A stretch of 64,000 nucleotides of DNA from Ochromonas danica (lineage: Eukaryota > Sar > Chrysophyceae > Chromulinales > Chromulinaceae), in the NCBI GenBank assembly GCA_015146655.1, contig VKHL01000143.1:1-64000 (forward strand), read 5' to 3'. The stretch's first letter is position 1. Each line of letters begins with the position of its first letter. The position numbers and the translations under genes are program-made. This document shows, piece by piece, positions 32,397 through 44,677 of the stretch. The notes under the pieces are model-generated. The model had not been told where the DNA came from. It saw only the letters and a list, made by a program, of their open reading frames with translations, and made no database searches.

Positions 32397-32979
32397 TTAG
32401 TTCTCTCCACCTTCCTCGAAATCTCCTCTTCCTCTTCCGAATCCCCGTCCTCTACCTCTACCTCTACCAGTAGTTCGCCCTCTACCAAATCTTCCACCTC
32501 TTCCTCTTCCAGGGAAGCCGCGTCCACCTCGACCACCGTAAAAACCGTTCTGATAATCTTCCTCATCAGAACCTTCAGCAGTTTCAGCAGCTTCTACAGT
32601 CTCTTCTTTATCCACACCAGCTGGAGATGGCTCAGCATTCGCAGAAGAATTTGTATAGAAGAGTTGAAGTCTCAAAGAAACGGAGGGATTGAAAGTTTCA
32701 GGGTGTCTAGCCAATAAGGAGATTGGGTAGATGATATGATTCTAAGGAACACCAACAAATTAACCTTCATCAAATCCATCGTTCATGATAACAACAAATT
32801 AACGTGGTAGAGATTACCTCATCATCAATTACACCCGCAACTTCGTTTGATACTCCAAAGGTTGCCTTGAGAAGGGTGTTAAGTTCTTCAGTTCGCAATC
32901 CTTTGTATAATGCAATTTTGCGAGCTTTTCCATGATAGTTAAATTTGAGATAGATGAGGGTAACGGAAGTAGAGGCCAT
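32397..32979 (-). CDS. Small protein with conserved N-terminal domain and RGG/GAR tail
   Basis: Two exons, 32818-32979 and 32397-32741, phase 0, giving 168 residues. The first ~85 residues form a compact domain (TLIYLKFNYHGKARKIALYK, LLKATFGVSNEVAGVIDDEN, IIYPISLLARHPETF) resembling a ubiquitin- or PB1-like fold that I cannot name with confidence. An acidic stretch follows (EETVEAAETAEGSDEEDY), then about 45 residues of Arg-Gly-Gly repeats (GGRGGRGFPGRGRGGRFGRG). RGG boxes bind RNA and are targets of arginine methylation, so an RNP role is likely (inference). It is not fibrillarin or GAR1, which have other core domains. The start is supported by ATG context and in-phase splicing. Confidence 0.75.
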
Positions 32980-33928
32980 GATTTAATTCTTTGAACAAAA
33001 ATGGAGGTAAGTCCAGTGGGAGGAAAGGATGATCTAGAATCTATTGCTCGTGCTTCTTCTCATCGGCTCTGAGACACCAGCTGTTGCTGTACACTCTGTG
33101 CACAGAGCGATCGTGCACAACACACCGATCAAACCACCCCGCGCAAACACTCCTTGATTACCACCTCCACGTGGGTGTTTTGGGGCTGTCTCGCAAAGGC
33201 GATGATCATGAGGTTGCTGTATGATACAAGCATTTATCGCGAGAAAAAAAATGCGAACTACTTCCCTCTCCAAGCTACCACGATAAAATCCTATTTAAGT
33301 TGTTACACAAGTATGTTCTTGGCGCCAATTGATATAAACAACCAGAACATTGCAGGTATCCAATTCACAGACAAGAGAAACGCGCAAAGATAGAGAGAAA
33401 GAAAAAGAGAGAGAAAGGTAAACAAGTGGCAGGTTGCTACCAGCCACCACAAACAAAACATATCTGGCAAGTTAGAAATTGCGATGACACGGGAGAAGAA
33501 GGTCTGCTAGCTGACACTCTTCTTCGAGACATAAAGTTGGTTAGCATGGTAAAAGCCGAAATAAACAAAGAATTTAGCCAACAGGCTATGAAGCGAGCAA
33601 GTGAGAGAGTACCCAAATTGCCGCAAAGAGAAGAAGAAAGCAGAAATAATTGGGAAAGAGAAGAGGCACACATAATCAAAACTTCATATAAACAAAACAA
33701 GTAACATATCGCAGTGAACTGCGTTCAACAACTCGTTCCATCACATGACCACAAATAACTACAGGATTGGAGAGGTAGAATAGAGAACATACTAGTCCAG
33801 ACCATACATTTGATATAATGGCACCACAAGGAGAAGAAGAGCATTGTCGTAGACACAATGGCGCAGTGTACACTGCGCAGTAAACAACAAAATTGACCAT
33901 CTATTCTACAAAGTAGATCGACGAAAGC
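32980..33928. other. Gap of ~950 bases, no gene confirmed
   Basis: Lies between the 5' end of the RGG gene and the 3' end of the APC transporter gene. A 92-codon open frame at 33426-33704 (+) lacks an ATG and has no recognisable domain, though its composition is not obviously low-complexity; it could be an exon of an unseen gene. Imperfect palindromic words (ctgtgcacagagcg, agtgtacactgcgcag) occur near 33100 and 33865. Confidence 0.4.
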
Positions 33929-35251
33929 TTACAGCACCAACTCGCTAGGACGAGTTTCAATTTGCATCTCTTCTTTAGAACGTGCTTGTCCAAGGTCCAC
34001 AGTATCAAAAGTAGGAGCAACAAGGTTACGATTCATTAATACCATCATTTGATTATGTTTGGATTGCTCTACGAGAGAGCAAGGAGCGTTGTCTTCAGCA
34101 GCATCATTACTAGTACGCATCTTGGTATCATCAAAAGTCACCACTCCTCCAACCATACTGCGGGGAGATTGTACCACATGGGTAGGAGAAGAAGGGGCAT
34201 TGCTGCTGGGACGACTATTAGAAGCACCTTTCGATACCGAGATACGTGTACCTCTATTAGGAAATATAAATGCGAGCAAACGATTCCATTGATGAGCACG
34301 AGATCGACTACGACCACTGCCTTTTCTACGCGAGCGATTAGCTAATTCACCACAAGACATAAGACATATTGATATCAGCTTATCTATCCATCAAGTCATA
34401 GGAAAAGCAAAGTAATACTTACCATTGGTAATGTAGGCTTTGATAAACTTGTCTTGTTCTTCCTTTGAGAAGAATTGTCTCTTCTGAACAACAAGGAAGT
34501 AATAGACAATACAACAAGCCAAAAAGATCATTACACTATATCCAAATCCTTTATTGTCATTCTCATAACGCAAGTAGCAATAAATAACAATATGAAAATA
34601 GATAATCACTAGCACAGCTCCAATCGATCCGATAGGAGATACAAAGCTACGATTCATAGCACTAAATCGATTTTTGAAGATAATATAAGACAATTGAGTT
34701 GTACTCAATTCCATAGCAGAGAAGATTGAAGCAACTCGATTCACTTTCAAGCGAAGATTCTTCACATAAATAAACCCCAGAGATAACAGCAAAACACTGA
34801 GAATTGACATAACAATCATAGCAACCACAGGACTATTCTCAGCTCTTTTGACTTCTTCTGCATCTTCATCATCTAATACTCCTATTGTCTCTCCTACAGA
34901 GACTTTATGTAAATTGTCTTTATTCTTAGGAGGAAGGAAAGAACTATAAGCAAGCCAAGAAGGAAGAAGACCTGAAGCAGCCATAGAACGAGTCTGTCTA
35001 GCTCCTGTATAAAGAAATCCACATCCAGCACCTACTATACCAGGTAAGGAGAAGAACGAGACAAAGCGACTATTGATACCACTACGTAGAGTCAAGATCA
35101 ATCCTTTATTATAAGCGTATGGTTGACCTTTACTGATTTGAGATAGCTTTGGTACATAAGCACGAGCAGCTAGGATGGTAGCACAGGTTAAGAAGAAGTT
35201 ATAGATCATAAGATTGACCATTGCCCAAGGTACTATAGCATTTGACTATTC

Positions 35252-35299
<48 letters not shown>

Positions 35300-35936
35300 A
35301 GTTAGTGTCATATCATTATTACTTATACAGGTTAGTCATCTATTACCTGATCACTTGATCCAGTTCGTACCGCATCAACTCCACCAAATAGATAATTCGC
35401 TGAAGAAAATGTTCTCATAAATTGTATTCCATCATGATTATATTCATTTTCTGATGCTTTAAAATATTCTTGATGACCAACTTCTACTGCACCAAATACA
35501 AAAATATATTGAGCAGTTAATATAGCCATAGCTAAGAATACTAAGAAAATTTGAAAATAAATCTTATCAATTGTTAAGAAAGCACATAGAAAGATATAAT
35601 AACCTAACCAAATGACATGAAGATAACGATCTTCAAAGAGGTATATCTGTTGAAACATGATTGCTACAAAGTATCCATATAAGACATTATATAATAGGTA
35701 CTTTGCAATCTCCATCATTCCTGCAATATAACCCATAAATGGTCCTAAAGCAACACGAGAATAACCATAACAACCACCTGAAAATGGTACAATTGATACC
35801 ATTTCAGCAAAGTTACATGCCCATGTTCCTGTCATAAAGAAAGCAATACAAACTTGTACAAAGTACATCCATAGACCATTAATAGGCATATCTACAGTAC
35901 CACACGCACACGCACACACACGTTAGCACACACGTT

Positions 35937-35996
<60 letters not shown>

Positions 35997-36324
35997 AGGT
36001 TAGTGTTAATAGAGACATGTTAATGTTAATGTTAGTGTTAGTGTATATGACTTACTAGTATTCCAGTTCTGGAAATGTTTCCCCGTTACAATACAAATAC
36101 CTATTAAATAGAAGAAACTCGATTAGAGAGGTAGTCATACTATAGGAGGGACAGAGAGAGGAGGAGGAAGACTTACCCAAGGCATAGACAAAGACAAAGC
36201 CTGACTTGGAACAATAATTAATCAATTCTGTAATTTGTGTCTGTAGGGATAGGCCAACAGAAGAAGTCTTGTTAGCATTATTAGGTGCTGCTGCTGCTGC
36301 TGCTGATGATTTTGGTTGAGTCAT
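33929..36324 (-). CDS. APC-superfamily amino acid / amine transporter
   Basis: Five exons: 36177-36324, 36056-36100, 35347-35891, 34423-35245 and 33929-34341, all phases compatible, giving 657 residues. It resembles ethanolamine-permease-like and bacterial-type amino acid permeases. Exon 2 plus exon 3 gives GICIVTGKHFQNWNTNMPIN, similar to the early GxGYVISGDYFGWN region. VSIVPFSGGCYGYSRVALGP matches the family signature in TM3 (PFAGGAYGYVRAALGP). About eleven or twelve hydrophobic helices can be counted across exons 1-4. The C-terminal ~140 residues are a cytosolic, basic and Ser-rich tail (ANRSRRKGSGRSRSR). Exon 2 is only 45 bases. Substrate choice within amino acids or amines cannot be settled by eye. 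Confidence 0.88.
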
Positions 36325-37591
36325 TTTATATGATCACTGTATGTATACAGTATACGTATATTATCTATGATAGAAAAGAGATATAGGCAAGATTGGATAG
36401 GAGAAGAGAGGACAGGATAGGATAGGATAGGATAGGATAGGATAGGATCAGATGAAGTGAGAGCAGAGGAATGAATAATCTTGTTTGGAAATTTTCGTCT
36501 ATTATTTATTATATTATATTATATTATATAATATTATTTTCACACTGTATAATATAATACTATCGTATACTTGTATAATACAGCAATAGAAGAGAGAACT
36601 AGAGGGGAGAGAGTATATGTACTGCTAATACGACAAGAACAAAGAGTTCAAAGTGTCAAACAGTATTAGTCTAAAAGAAGGAAACCAAAGACAACGGGAA
36701 TTACTGGATGAGACAGACTAGACTGATGAGGTTCAGTTGATTGGGCGGGGGCAGAGAGAGAGCAGTAGCAGCAGAAGAGCCGGTTGGTAGTCAGCGGATC
36801 GGATGGAACTGATGATAGGATCGTGCCGCGGGGACCTTCAGAAGGTACGGCTGCTCCTGTCAAGCCGTGCGTGTTCTTGCATGCATTCAAAGGAGCTCCT
36901 CTTCTCTCTTCATTGCTAATCATGAGAAACTTCGAAGAACTTTCTCTTTTGGGAAGATGGCCGCCTCTCCCCGCGCAGGACAATCATATTGTTTCGGAAA
37001 TTGGGAATTTCGATTATTCGATCTTGCCCTCTCAACAAACAGTCTAATTGTCAACAAACAGTTTTATTACTTTGTCTCCCTAGACAGTTTGGCTTGACGA
37101 CAGCAGCGCAATTACTACATTAAACTAATTGAAAAATCGAATAGTGATATTTTACTAGTCATTAAAGGCTAAGCCTGCTAATAACAAGTGCTTAGACCAC
37201 CTCTCTAAGAGCAACTATAACAATTCTACTAAGTTGCCTCACCACTCTGAGTGGACAACGAGTAGTACTACCTGCTCTCAGAGACTGGATTGGTTATAAT
37301 CAACACTATAATGAAGTCACCACATCATCGATAGATAGAGATGAGAGCTGGTAGATGACACTAGACAACAGTTACTAAAGATCAACTACTAATGATGATA
37401 AGGGAAAGGTCTTTGTAGTTACAACATAACAGAGCAGGTCCAGGCTCCCTTCTACTCCTCCTCCTACCACTACCACTACAATAGCAGTAGGAGGAGGAGA
37501 AGGAGAGTGAAGGGATATGATATGATAGTGGTAGTATGGTAATGCACAGCTATCTAGCTAGTCAAGTCAAAGGTCTTCTTCTTCATGTTCT
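36325..37591. other. Intergenic, 1.27 kb
   Basis: Contains an (aggat)n run at about 36410-36446 and a (tatta)n stretch near 36500. The part from 36720 to 37020 is GC-richer with short open frames on both strands and no recognisable domain; it could hold a non-coding RNA, but I see no known RNA signature. Confidence 0.45.
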
Positions 37592-38305
37592 CTAAGAAGC
37601 AAACTTGCCAACAATATGCATGACCACGACCAAGCCAATGAACAAGAGACTGGATGCTAACACTGTAGTAGGACCACTGCACACACCATAGCACAGTGTA
37701 GTATAGCACAGGGTAGAAGAGAAGACAGTTAGAATGATGACTAATAGCACTAGTAGTGACAACTACCACAACTACCCAAGGTGGTATAATATGGTATAAT
37801 AGGGTATAAAAGGTATAATGTAAATGACTTACATTTGGAAGCCTGGAGAAGCATCAGTATAGAAGCGAAGTACATTTTGTTGTCCACCACCAGCACCACC
37901 TCTAATGACATAGAAGAAGAGAGAGGGGAGGGGTCAGTCATCATGTCACTCACTCACTACAGGGGGGGGGGGATAGAGGGACAGGGGGGATAGAGGGGGA
38001 CTGCCTACCTTCTTCCAACTCCTTCACTATCTGCCTATAAACAAACACACACAGAGACACGCACACACAGACACGCACACACAGAGAGAGAGAAGGGTTA
38101 GGAGTGAGAAGAGAAGAAATCCTCATTTCCACATGAGCAAAGCAAACCAAAACAAACAAAAAAGAGAAAATAAACAAAAAGGTAATATAATGCAAAACTA
38201 TCAATGATGATGCATGAATAATAAAGACTGATTTCTATATTAAGTAAAAGAGATAAATAGGATGAGGATGATGCAAGATATTCTTCCTTATTGCTAACTT
38301 ACCAT
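37592..38305 (-). CDS. SEC61B: Sec61 beta subunit of the ER translocon, 60 residues in four exons
   Basis: Exons are 38303-38305 (only the ATG), 38009-38034 (26 bases), 37833-37901 and 37592-37676. Each intron has GTA-type donor and AG acceptor and all phases agree. The protein ends with the Sec61-beta signature: GAGGGQQNVLRFYTDASPGF followed by QIGPTTVLASSLLFIG and a single tail-anchor helix to VVVMHIVGKFAS (human: MWRFYTEDSPGLKVGP...). At 60 residues it is shorter than most homologues (80-100), with a reduced cytosolic N-terminus. The protein is the tail-anchored beta subunit of the Sec61 channel. The introns carry TG/TC-rich sense strands. None of the exons would be found as an ordinary open frame. 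Confidence 0.9.
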
Positions 38306-38387
38306 CTTTGTTTTGTTTCTTTGATAGTCAATGATGACAGCCAACAAGATGATGTTATAGAGACAAACCAACACGCGTTCCTTGCTC

Positions 38388-38608
<221 letters not shown>

Positions 38609-38697
38609 CGAATATCGATTTTTCTGTAACTCAATATTATTACGAAGCGGTGGAGTGGGTCCAGTTCTGTGCTACTGTAAAATGTTATGCCATGTCG

Positions 38698-38784
38698 TAA
38701 CGGGTTCTGCCGATTTGTATCAGTGATACTATTTGGACTACCTATACTATTCGGTCTCCCTATACAAATCGGCAGAACCCGTTA
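38698..38784. repeat. Perfect 22-bp inverted repeat with 43-nt loop
   Basis: The left arm 38698-38719 (taacgggttctgccgatttg + ta) is perfectly complementary to the right arm 38763-38784. It lies ~150 bases downstream of the kinesin-like stop codon and just after the (GT)n tract. Confidence 0.95.
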
Positions 38785-38937
38785 GTCTATTATTACTTCA
38801 TACTGATACTAGTATTACCTCTTATTAGACTACCTCATCCATTACAATGCTCTCTCATATATACCACTACAACACTACTTACAGTACATACCACATGCAC
38901 ACTACACACTGTCGAAGTTAACTTAACCAAGCTTAAC

Positions 38938-41900
38938 TTAACTTGTCCCTCCATTAGGTACCCGTCTGAGTAGGTTAGCCACGGTAGTTGAAGTTGCAGT
39001 ACCTGTCGTTTGAGTTGAAGAGATACTTGTCTCTGAGTCTTTACGAACATTACCCCCTCCTCCTCCTCCTCCTCCTCCTGCACTGTTACCACTACCATGT
39101 CGACTCTTCACAGATCCGTTAGCAGTATGATGGTTAGTAGCACCACTGTTACCACTGTTACCACTGCTCATGTCTTGTATAGTAGATCGTAAGATATCAT
39201 TCTCTTCTTGGTAGGTCATTAACGTCTCTAATGCCTTACTATGAGCATTTCTTAACCCTACTACCTCTGCATTATGACTACCTAATAACGTCTCTTTCTC
39301 ATGTTCTAATGATCGCACACGTTCTTCGAGTGAACGGTTTCGCTTTGTTAGCTCTTCTACCTCTTTCTGCCGTAGTGATAGTGTCTCTTCTAGTTGAGAT
39401 ACCTTAGTCACAAGGGTAGTTTGACTTTGTGCTAACGCTGTCACTGCAGCATCTCGTTCACGTTGAAGTTGCTTCATCTATACCATATACACACACAGCA
39501 CACACACCATGCAGACACACCACACACATGCCATGCAGACACGATGATTAGATGGTAGTAGTAGTATTATGGCAGAGGGGTATATAGGATGACAGTGGTA
39601 GGTAGTTGGTAGTAGTACTGGTAGTGGTAGCAGGAGGAGGAGGAGGAGTGTAAGGTGCTACCATTTCTACTACTACCACCACTACACACTACCTCAAGTA
39701 ACTCACACACTACTAGATAGTATGTAGTGTAGAAGAAGAGGTGTCGAGGTAGTGCTGGTAACATAGTGAATGTATACTACACTTCTTCACTTCACTACCA
39801 CCACCACTACCTCAGTAGTGCTAACCACTCCCACTACTACCACTACCTCTACCACTACCTCTACTACTAGTACTAGCCCTATAGCACTTACCTTCTTCTC
39901 ATCATGTGGTAATCTAGCTTCTAACTCTGCTAACTTCTTCTTGGTTGCTACTAGATCTTTCCCATATTTCTCTTGTCCTACCTTCTGTCTTGATCGTTCT
40001 CGTTCTTCTTGTTGCCGCATTAACTTAAGATGATCATTCTCTTTAACATAACAAGCCAGTTCATTGTTTAACTTCACCATCGCGGCCTCCATCACTTGTT
40101 TATAGATCTCATAGTCTGCTAAGTCTTTTAAAGCTAATCGATATCTTTCTTGATCTCGTTTAGTTAACATACTTCCTTCTTCTTGTATTTGATCTAACAA
40201 TGTATTATAAGCTAATTTCACTTCCTGGTACTTCTCGTTAGCATAGGTATAAGCTATTCGTAATGCTGAGGCTTCATTACGACTAGCTTCAAGAGCTAAT
40301 GACAGAGCAGCTTCTGTCTCATGACTACTAACAAGATGATCAGGTAGATGATAGCCATCACCTGATAGTGATGCTGTAGTGGTAGTAGGAGGAGCAGGAG
40401 GTGGAGGAGGAGGAGTGTGACTGTCTACTACCCCATTAGTGGTAGTAGCAATAGATAGACTACCTCTTCGACGAGTTGTAGTAGTTGATGTAGCAGTAGT
40501 AGTGTTACTACTACTACTACGAGGGGTAGTAGCAGGAGGAGGTGGAGGAGGAGGAGGTAGTGGGTAGTCGATAGCAGCACGAGGTAGCGGGGAGATCTCT
40601 AAGAGACTCTCCTCCCAGCGTCTACCATAAGAAGAAGAAGAAGGAGTCTTCAGCACACCTACTTCTCCTCCTCCTGCTCCTCCTACCTCTGCTCTACCCA
40701 TGGTGGTGGTGGAGGAGGAGGAGGTGGTAACACCCCGGGGGGTAGTGGGGGTGATCAAAGTGGGACGTCTATTAGTTGGTGTAGCAGCTCTCTTACTACT
40801 ACCTCCTGCCCTACCACCTCCTCCTCCTCCACCTCCTCCTGCTACTCCTCCTCTACTACTACTAGGTAGACTCTCCTCTGATACAGTATATCCAGCTAAT
40901 AGATGGAATAGATAGAGCCAATGTAGATTAGCATCATGTAGCTCTCGACTAGGTAGGAGGAGGAGGGTATAGACTACCCTCTGTCTCTTCAACAAGGCAT
41001 CTCGTAGGAGGAGGAGGAGGCGACTCTTATGGAAGGGAGGGGAAGGTCGTTGACTAGTCACCCATTGAGCGATCGTCTGACATTGTTCTACCCATGGATA
41101 GACTCTAGCAGAGGTAGTGGGGGAGGAGGAGGAGGTGGTGGTGGTGGTGGAGGAGGAGGAGGGTGACATGCTACCCATCAATAAGAAGGTTAGTCTTCCT
41201 AGTCCAGGCTCTTCTCCTCCTTTATTAATCTTTGGATTCTTGACTATCAACTGCATGATAGTGTGACCTTGTCCTTCTTGGTGGTAGTCTGCTAGCATGG
41301 GTAGTGCCTGCGTGACATGGCCGACTACCGCTTCAACATCTTGACCACTAGCTACCTCGACCTCCCATAGACCAGGTACCATCATACCTCTTCCTCTACC
41401 AGCCTCTCTTAGTATGAGGGAGGTGGAGGAGGAGGTGGTGGTGGAGGAGGAGGAGGTGGCATGGGTAGAAGCAGCTTTGAGTACATCGACTACCCCTTCT
41501 GACTGATCACAATCAATGCGATACCATGAGAAGGTAACTCTGCCCGTTTTACTACTACCACCTCCTCCTCCACCACTACTACCACTACCTTCTTCCTCTG
41601 TGTTAACAGAGTGTAGCAGTTGGTTAGTAGCCTGTGCTAGTAGACCTTGCATGGTAGTGTGTGACAAGAGGTAGCCACTGTGCACATGTGCACTGTGCAC
41701 ACCTCCATAGACCACAAGGCTAGACTCCCCCGCCACTACCCCTCTCACTAGAGGAGCCAGGGTAGTGCTATAGGCTGACTTGGCGTAGTGCTGAGGGGTG
41801 GGGTAGAGGGAGTGGAAGGGGAACACCCCCTCCTCCTCCTCCTGCTCCTGCTCCCCCTGGGGGTAGTGGTGGTAGCGGATAGTGTGACTACCCTCTTGGA

Positions 41901-42095
41901 TCTTCAAGCTGTCATCCACAGAGGCATTGCTCTTCTAATAGTAGTGGTAACAGGAGAGAGGTTAGAGGAGGAGGAGGAGGAGGTGGTGCAGGGGGTAAAG
42001 GGGGACGATACCAGAGGCATGATGTAGCAGGAGAAGTGACTGCTAGGAGGAGGAGGAGGAGGAGGTGGAGGACCTTTCTTCACTGACTTATCCAT
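38938..42095 (-). CDS. Kinesin-like protein with degenerate motor (pseudomotor) and coiled coil
   Basis: Three exons, 42012-42095, 39892-41934 and 38938-39477, phase 0 throughout, giving 888 residues. The first ~400 residues follow a kinesin motor outline: FPFHSLYPTPQHYAKSAYST, then LAPLVRGVVAGESSLVVYGG at the place of the conserved GxNxTVFAYGQT. The P-loop is replaced by VHSAHVHSGYL, so no GxxxxGKT Walker A is present. LGRLTFLLMGSMSP stands where LxLVDLAGSE is expected, and KSRLLLLLRDALLKRQRVVY corresponds to SKLTxLLxDSLGGN. Long Pro/Ser/Gly inserts follow, then coiled coil from about 545 to 800 and a Gly/Ser tail. Without Walker A and switch II it should not hydrolyse ATP; it may bind microtubules or act as a scaffold (inference). 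Low-complexity density is high. Confidence 0.65.
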
Positions 42096-42496
42096 GCTTT
42101 ATTGGCTGTATTAGAGACACTTCACTTCACTTAGTATTGGTATAGATAGCTATTGGTAGACTACCTCACTAGACCACAGTGAGACATGAAAGAAGATCAG
42201 CAGAGCTCCAACTGTCAGTGTTACCACGCAATACAATAATAGTACATACTAACTGTGTTAGGGGGCCACGCAATGCAATAATAATAACACTCTTTGATGG
42301 GGAAACGGCTACTTAAGGAAGAAAGTAAGGTTATAAATCAAAATAATAGGGTTAGACAACCGCGTTGTTGGGGTTTGGCCGCAGCACCCACCTGCTGCTT
42401 GAATAGGCTATTATTATTAAATAATTAACTTAACTACCTCATAGTACTATAATAGTAGTGGTAATAGTAATAGTGATAGTGATAGTAATTGTTCAG
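42096..42496. promoter_or_regulatory. Divergent promoter gap, kinesin-like / helical-repeat genes
   Basis: Two direct copies of a ccacgcaatRcaataata word at about 42228 and 42270 match the core of the 33-bp repeat at 18313-18409. Nearer the plus-strand start is a (agtgat/agtaat)n run. Confidence 0.5.
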
Positions 42497-44677
42497 ATGA
42501 GTGAGAGATTAAATCCCAAGCTAACTCGTCGTAGTCTAGCTATTCACTTATCCTCAGCAGGAGAAGCAGGAGGAGGAGGAGGAGGAGGAGGAGGTGGTGG
42601 GGAGGGTAACAGTGACTCCTCCTCCTCCACTAGTCGTAGCAGTGGTAGTGCTGTCACCTCTACCTCTGCCACTACCTCTACCACTACCTCTGGCACTACC
42701 TCTGAAGGTAGTAGTGGCCAGGATCATCTCCCCTTCCTCTTACCAGGTGTAGAGAATCCTAAGAGACATCTCCTTCATAATGGGAAGTGGATTCCTAAGG
42801 AATACAAAGTAGGACGAGCTATTCCATGGACTGGTCTATGGAGTTGTTGTGGACTTTCAGTTCATTATTCTCTCTATTGTGAAAGTGAAAATCAACGTGA
42901 AAGATTTCAAGAAGAAATGAAAAAAGCATTAGAGAAAACTGAAAAAGAAGAAGAAGATACGGTTCTTAGGAGAGTGATGCTTCATAATCAAATACAACAA
43001 CGACAACGACAACAACAACGAGAAGAAGAGAAGAGGAAGTCATTGAAGGGTAATCCAATAGGAACCAATAAGACTACTACCTCCTCTTCATCATCATCGT
43101 CATCATCATCATCATCGTCATCATCAAGGGAGGAGGAAGTAAATGTAAGTGTTCCTATTCATCATCAAGTAGAACAACAAGAAGGGATCATTCAATTAGC
43201 AGTGATTAATTCAGAGAATTTCAATGTACCAATGTTAATTCAATGGATGTTAAGACATCAAGAAGAAGAACCTACCATGGAAGAAGGATTACAATTTGTC
43301 AATCATCATTTACAGACAGCAGCGGGTTGTCGTATGTTGGCAAGGCATGGACTAGTCGACCTTCTCATGAGACTCTTCCCTCACTATCCTAATCAAATGA
43401 CTATACTACTCTTTATCCTTCAAGCTTTAAGACAGTTAGCAGATTGTAATCTCACAAGAGATGAAGTCTTTCTACCTGGTAGTATCTCAAGTACTGAATC
43501 ACAAGCCACAGGTGGTGGAGGAGGAGGAGGAGGAGGAGATGGGAGTAGTGGAGGACTAAGTGAAGGTGGTATAGCTGTTGTAAAGACAGTCTTTACAGTA
43601 GGTCATCGCTTTATGCATCACACAGGATTACTTGATCCAGTCTGTCGTATTTTAATGCATTCAGCACGTTATTCACATTGTCTTGAATGGCTCTATCGAA
43701 AACAAATTTTGAGTTATCTTATACTCTTCTCAAAGCGTCATATGAAACAAGTCTCTATTATGCGATCTATTATCACATTATTAAGTTGGGTAGCTGACAC
43801 TATAGAGCATATCCGTGTACTCTATAAGCTGAAGAGTGTTCAGTTAGCTTGTAAATTGTTGACCAGCTATTCCAGAGATATTAAGATTGTTGGTCCATCC
43901 CTCTTGCTGCTTCATCGTCTTGGTGATCAACTACCTGAAGCCCTGGAGACTATCTTGAAGCTGGACATAACATCAAAAGTCATCTCTGCATTGCGACTAG
44001 TTCCAAATGATGATGAGCTCTCTTTGCTAGGATTGAAGCTCTTGCAACTGATCTCTCGCACCTCTGAGGGTTTCAATCAACTGAATAAAGTCAATAATGG
44101 ATGGCAAGCTATTTGCCAAGGTACTGAGCTGGGAGATGAGTTGGTTCATCGGCTGCCAGGATCATTCCAAAATCCTGGCTGGGCTATTGGAGATACCCAC
44201 TATCTCACTGAAGCTGACCGACAGAAACTTGCCGTCAAGGCCAATCTTAGCAATTCATTACAAGTTGCTCCTGCTAAAGATTGGACAGTAAATTCCTTGA
44301 GAGCCTATATGGGTTTAGCTATGGATGGCAAGAAACTGGCAATTAATCGAGAGTATCATGAACTTTTCTTTGAGTTAATTGTGACACTTGATATGCTTCC
44401 AAGAGTTGGTGAGGAAAAGGAAGCTTGGTTTCGTCGCTTGAGAGAGTTTGAATTCGAGAATGGGTTGCAAATCGATGAGATGATTCTCACGGTGCAAGAG
44501 ATGCGTAAACGTGATCAACAGAACCGCTTGTTTGCCAAGCAGAGTATTCAAAGTACTGCTCTGGGAGGTGAAGAATATTTAGGGAGTGTGAAGCCTGTCT
44601 TTGTCCGTGGTCAACAGGTCACAACGAAGACGTTAGAAGAGGCTGACATGGACTTGGATGAAGCTCTCAAGTTCTGA
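42497..44677 (+). CDS. Unrecognised 726-residue protein, probable ARM-type helical repeats
   Basis: Starts at the ATG at 42497 (MSERLNPKLTRRSLAIHLSS). The N-terminus is Gly/Ser/Thr low-complexity. A short conserved-looking block follows (GKWIPKEYKVGRAIPWTGLW-SCCGLSVHYSLYC), then a charged helix with a Gln/Arg run and a Ser run. The middle (about 240-540) is a series of amphipathic helices, such as RMLARHGLVDLLMRLFPHYP, NQMTILLFILQALRQLADCN and DELSLLGLKLLQLISRTSEG, like armadillo repeats. The C-terminus (VKPVFVRGQQVTTKTLEEAD) is well ordered. I do not recognise the family. A scaffold role is the most that can be inferred. It shares a promoter gap with the kinesin-like gene. Confidence 0.75.
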   Translation: MSERLNPKLTRRSLAIHLSSAGEAGGGGGGGGGGGEGNSDSSSSTSRSSGSAVTSTSATTSTTTSGTTSEGSSGQDHLPFLLPGVENPKRHLLHNGKWIPKEYKVGRAIPWTGLWSCCGLSVHYSLYCESENQRERFQEEMKKALEKTEKEEEDTVLRRVMLHNQIQQRQRQQQREEEKRKSLKGNPIGTNKTTTSSSSSSSSSSSSSSSREEEVNVSVPIHHQVEQQEGIIQLAVINSENFNVPMLIQWMLRHQEEEPTMEEGLQFVNHHLQTAAGCRMLARHGLVDLLMRLFPHYPNQMTILLFILQALRQLADCNLTRDEVFLPGSISSTESQATGGGGGGGGGDGSSGGLSEGGIAVVKTVFTVGHRFMHHTGLLDPVCRILMHSARYSHCLEWLYRKQILSYLILFSKRHMKQVSIMRSIITLLSWVADTIEHIRVLYKLKSVQLACKLLTSYSRDIKIVGPSLLLLHRLGDQLPEALETILKLDITSKVISALRLVPNDDELSLLGLKLLQLISRTSEGFNQLNKVNNGWQAICQGTELGDELVHRLPGSFQNPGWAIGDTHYLTEADRQKLAVKANLSNSLQVAPAKDWTVNSLRAYMGLAMDGKKLAINREYHELFFELIVTLDMLPRVGEEKEAWFRRLREFEFENGLQIDEMILTVQEMRKRDQQNRLFAKQSIQSTALGGEEYLGSVKPVFVRGQQVTTKTLEEADMDLDEALKF

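Noticed and set aside
33426-33704. 92-codon plus-strand frame
   Set aside because: No ATG, no domain and no partner exon found; left as unassigned.
39787-39891. Val-rich C-terminal extension of the kinesin-like second exon
   Set aside because: It is intron; the GTAAGTG donor at 39891 and an in-phase acceptor at 39478 join the coiled coil.
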